Source: DASYSL01 sp036003365
Lineage (GTDB): Bacteria; Eisenbacteria; RBG-16-71-46; DASYSL01
Direction of reading: 5' to 3'
Assembly: GCA_036003365.1 (NCBI GenBank)
Contig: DASYSL010000164.1
Location: 1 to 32,534 of the forward strand
DNA: 32,534 bases
Made by a program: the position numbers and the translations under genes. The notes beneath the pieces are model-generated. The model saw only the letters and a list, made by a program, of their open reading frames with translations, was not told the DNA's origin and made no database searches. Of the stretch, positions 30,204-32,534 are shown piece by piece. Within the stretch, counting starts at the first letter, position 1. The number at the start of each line of letters is the position of its first letter.

Positions 30204-31024
30204 ACTGCCGCCGCGCCGATCAACTGTTCTCCGCCGCCTGGGAAGACGAGCTCACGCTCGTCGAGCGCGAAGCGCTCGAATCCCATATGAGCGGCTGCTC
30301 CGACTGCCGCCGCGCCTACGACGAGTTCGTGCGCGTGATGGAAGCGGTGCAAGGCATGCCGCGCGCCGAAGCCGCGGGCGATTTCTCCGAAGGCGTGTGG
30401 GCGCGCATCCGCGCCGCCGAAGCGCCGGCTGCCCGTCGCGGCCGCGTGCTGTCGATCGAATGGAGCTGGGCGAGCTTCCGCCCGGCCCTGGCCGCCGCCG
30501 CTTGTCTCGTGGTGGTGGGCGGCGCGATCGCCTCCTGGAGTCACAACAACAACACCCAGAGCCCGGCGCACACGCTTGCGCAGCGGCCGGTGGCTTCCCC
30601 GTCGCGGGCCACCGAGCCGCCGCCTGCCGATGCCAAGCAGGCTCCCGCTCCCGCGCCCGTGGCCGCGCAGAACCAACCAGCCAAGATCGCGATGACCCAG
30701 AGCGTGCCGGCGGAGAAAGCGGCCGCCCTCGAGCCGCAGCCTCTGACCCAAGACGAGATCGCCGGCGTGACGGGTCAGATCGGCGCGCCGGCTTCCGAAG
30801 GCGTCCACGTACGTGGCGGCCGCTCCGCCGAGACGGCGTTCGCCGCACCAGCCGCGGCCAAGCAGGACAGCGGGGCCGTGAACGACAGCCTCTTCGATCA
30901 TCGCTACGACATGGAGTTCGCGCTCGATCCCGTGCACCTCAAGAAGACGGGCAAGGGTCGCCTGACCCCGGCGAGCCCGACGCCTGCGGAAGCGCAGGGC
31001 AAGCCCGCCAAAGTCACCTTCTAG
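30200..31024 (+). CDS. Zinc-binding anti-sigma factor, membrane-spanning
   Basis: 274 residues. The N-terminal ZAS domain has Cys3 and the HxxxCxxC motif (His29, Cys33, Cys36), which should chelate zinc and clamp the cognate ECF factor. One membrane helix is predicted at about residues 94-114 (RPALAAAACLVVVGGAIASW). The remaining about 150 residues, rich in Pro, Ala and Gln, would be periplasmic and end in a conserved-looking YDMEFALDPVHLKK. Regulated release of the sigma factor would need proteolysis or redox change at the zinc site. It is followed after 13 bp by the HtrA-like gene. Confidence 0.9.
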   Translation: MNCRRADQLFSAAWEDELTLVEREALESHMSGCSDCRRAYDEFVRVMEAVQGMPRAEAAGDFSEGVWARIRAAEAPAARRGRVLSIEWSWASFRPALAAAACLVVVGGAIASWSHNNNTQSPAHTLAQRPVASPSRATEPPPADAKQAPAPAPVAAQNQPAKIAMTQSVPAEKAAALEPQPLTQDEIAGVTGQIGAPASEGVHVRGGRSAETAFAAPAAAKQDSGAVNDSLFDHRYDMEFALDPVHLKKTGKGRLTPASPTPAEAQGKPAKVTF

Positions 31025-31037
31025 CGGAGAGGGGCGC

Positions 31038-32156
31038 ATGGGCGGACACAAGAGGACGAAGATGGCGGCGTGGGTCGTGGCTGCCATCTTCGTCCTTTTC
31101 GCTTTGTCTCCGGTCGCGCGCGTCGCCGCCGTGACCGCGTCCACTCTCGAGCCGGTGCGCCGCGCGCATGAATCGATCGTGCGCGTCATGGCCGTCTATC
31201 CGCTGCGCACCCGCGACGATGGCACGCCGGAGCCCAGGCCGCGCGCCCACGTCGCTTCCGGCGTGGTGGTCGACCACCAGGGCCACGTGCTGACCACGGC
31301 GACGGGACTCATCGGCTGCATCGAGATCCGCGTGCGCACCGCGGGTGGCAAGGAGCTGACCGCCAAGCTGTTGGGGCTCGACGAAGCCACGGATCTCGCC
31401 TTGCTGCGCATTCCCACCGATGCGGCGCCGGCCATTCTGCATGCGCCGCCGTCTTCGGTGCGCGTCGGCGCCAAGGTCTTCGCCGTCGCGCAGTCGAGCC
31501 AGGGCGTGAGCGATGCTCCGGGCCAGCTGACCTGGCGTTACGACGAGCCGGTGCGCTCGCTGATCCAGATGACGACGCCGATTCGCCCCGGCAACTCGGG
31601 CGGCGCCGTGGTCGACGAGCAGGGGCGCCTGGTCGGCGTGCTCATCGGCAACCTGGCCGAGGTGCACGCGGCCGACTCGCTGGCCGCGGTGGGCAACGCG
31701 CGCGGATCGGCTTTCGCCGTGCCCATCGACGATCTCGTTCCCTTGATGGCCGACCTCGCCCGCTACGGCGGCGTGCCGCGCGGCTTCCTCGGCGTGAGCA
31801 TCCAGCAGGGGATGGTGGACGACCCCGAGCATCCGAGCACGCCGGCGGTCATGGGCGTGGCCGTGACCGACGTGCTGGCCAACGGCCCGGCCTGGAAGGC
31901 GGGCATTCGCGCGGGCGATCTCGTGGTCGCCGTGAACGGCCAGCAGGTGAACTCGCCGGACGACTTCATGGCGCGCATCATGGCGCTCCGTCCCGGCACC
32001 GCCACCGACCTCATGTGGATCCGCAGTGACAAGGAGCACCACGCGCGCGTCGCGCTGACCCAGACCCCCGACAGCGTGCTCGCCAATCGCCTCGAAGCCG
32101 CCGGAGCCTCGCCGCGCGCCCGCGTCCAGGAGCGCACCGAAGCGGAGCAGCACTGA
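31038..32156 (+). CDS. HtrA/DegS-like S1C protein with PDZ domain, catalytic His missing
   Basis: 372 residues. A membrane or signal segment lies at about 8-30 (MAAWVVAAIFVLFALSPVARVAAVTA). The trypsin-like domain follows: ASGVVVDHQGHVLTTATGL, Asp119 in LLGLDEATDLALLRI and nucleophile Ser187 in TPIRPGNSGGAVVDEQGRLVGVLIG. Where HtrA proteins have the catalytic His (VTNxHV), this one reads TTATGL, with Thr89 in its place. A PDZ domain lies at about 250-345 (GFLGVSIQQG, AVTDVLANGPAWKAGIRAGDLVVAVNGQQVNS). The order sigma, anti-sigma, PDZ protease mirrors rpoE-rseA-degS in outline. It may sense misfolded outer-membrane proteins or act as a non-proteolytic scaffold. Confidence 0.9.
   Translation: MGGHKRTKMAAWVVAAIFVLFALSPVARVAAVTASTLEPVRRAHESIVRVMAVYPLRTRDDGTPEPRPRAHVASGVVVDHQGHVLTTATGLIGCIEIRVRTAGGKELTAKLLGLDEATDLALLRIPTDAAPAILHAPPSSVRVGAKVFAVAQSSQGVSDAPGQLTWRYDEPVRSLIQMTTPIRPGNSGGAVVDEQGRLVGVLIGNLAEVHAADSLAAVGNARGSAFAVPIDDLVPLMADLARYGGVPRGFLGVSIQQGMVDDPEHPSTPAVMGVAVTDVLANGPAWKAGIRAGDLVVAVNGQQVNSPDDFMARIMALRPGTATDLMWIRSDKEHHARVALTQTPDSVLANRLEAAGASPRARVQERTEAEQH
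31050..31099 (+). other. Long hairpin overlapping the start of the HtrA-like gene
   Basis: AGGACGAAGATGGC (31053-31066) and GCCATCTTCGTCCT (31083-31096) are perfect 14-bp inverted repeats with a 16-nt loop. As RNA the stem extends to 17 pairs with one G-U. It begins 12 nt after the ATG, where it could slow ribosome loading. Confidence 0.75.
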
Positions 32157-32172
32157 AATTCCTCAGCCAAGA

Positions 32173-32534
32173 TTGAGGCCGCGCATCCTGCTTCTACTCG
32201 CCACGCTTCTCTTCGGCGTGGGTTTGATTGGCTGCGATCCCGTTCCCAAAGAAGTAGTCAATCAGTTTGGGGACCATTCGCCCACATGGTCGCCAGGAGG
32301 GGACTCGATTCTGTATGTTCACGACTCCACTTCAGGTGAACCTGGTGGCCTCTATTCGGTCAACGTCACGACCAAGGTAAAGCGGCTTCTGAAGCCGGGG
32401 GTCTTCGCCTCGGTCGATTGGAGTCCTGAAGACAACAACTTCCTTTTCGATCAATACGGCACTGTCTATTTGTACGTCCTCCCGTACGACCAGTCCGACG
32501 CGGTTACTCAGGGCACGGAACCCAAGTGGTCCCC
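32173..32534 (+). CDS. Lipoprotein with TolB-like beta-propeller repeats (partial at the right edge)
   Basis: Incomplete: 120 codons and two bases to the window end. Read from TTG 32173 the product starts (M)RPRILLLLATLLFGVGLIGCDPVP, a signal peptide with lipobox LIGC and lipid-anchor Cys. The rest shows WD40/TolB-like blades: FGDHSPTWSPGGDSILYVHDSTSGEP, GGLYSVNV, FASVDWSPEDNNFLFDQYGTVYLY and AVTQGTEPKWS, each with the D/S-P-x-W-S-P/E-DG pattern of the propeller. No ATG or GTG lies between the protease stop and this point, so a TTG start is inferred. Base composition is visibly less GC-rich than the operon upstream, from which it is 16 bp away. Such proteins are usually outer-membrane or periplasmic. 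Confidence 0.75.
   Translation, partial: MRPRILLLLATLLFGVGLIGCDPVPKEVVNQFGDHSPTWSPGGDSILYVHDSTSGEPGGLYSVNVTTKVKRLLKPGVFASVDWSPEDNNFLFDQYGTVYLYVLPYDQSDAVTQGTEPKWS

Overview
This is a GC-rich, gene-dense stretch of a Gram-negative bacterial chromosome. Two heptose-biosynthesis genes point to an LPS outer membrane, and several proteins carry signal peptides or lipoboxes. The rpmF-plsX-fabHDG-acpP-fabF-rnc order is a widely conserved chromosomal block. GTG starts, 1-8 bp overlaps and very Arg/Ala-rich proteins are common. I read it as an uncultured FCB-type or Candidatus Eisenbacteria-like lineage, but no rRNA or lineage marker is present, so that is a weak guess.

Layout. (1) 198-2318: hybrid sensor kinase. 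(2) 2339-3996, minus strand: cysteine-less redoxin-like secreted protein and a URO-D superfamily protein. (3) 4185-10725: a tight run of rfaE1, rfaE2, the branched-chain-type 2-oxoacid dehydrogenase genes E1beta, E2 and E1alpha, a GNAT acetyltransferase, a TerC-family membrane protein and a rhodanese. (4) 10873-11733: orphan NarL-type response regulator. (5) 11909-14525: sucC, sucD (with a histone-like basic tail) and ndk. (6) 14526-15760: accessory island with IS-end-like repeats, a secreted Cys-rich protein on the minus strand and a REP-like repeat pair. (7) 15761-24112: yceD/DUF177, rpmF, plsX, fabH, fabD, fabG, acpP, fabF and rnc, the RNase III carrying a roughly 395-residue Arg/Glu repeat tail. 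(8) 24109-27632: dipeptide-type ABC importer (binding lipoprotein plus two permeases, no ATPases). (9) 27685-29442: TPR protein. (10) 29580-32156: ECF sigma factor, zinc-binding anti-sigma factor and an HtrA-like PDZ protein that has lost the catalytic histidine. (11) 32173 to the right edge: start of a lipoprotein with a TolB-like propeller, TTG start.

Much of the window is core metabolism (TCA cycle, fatty-acid synthesis, oxoacid oxidation, LPS heptose). The least ordinary items are the sigma/anti-sigma/pseudoprotease module with a long perfect hairpin at the start of the protease gene, the disordered charged extensions on RNase III and SucD, the two families of short repeats flanking the Cys-rich secreted protein, and operator-like symmetric or repeated sequences abutting two predicted promoters. 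No CRISPR array, tRNA, rRNA, complete insertion sequence or phage gene was recognised. All similarity statements come from motif reading, not database searches.
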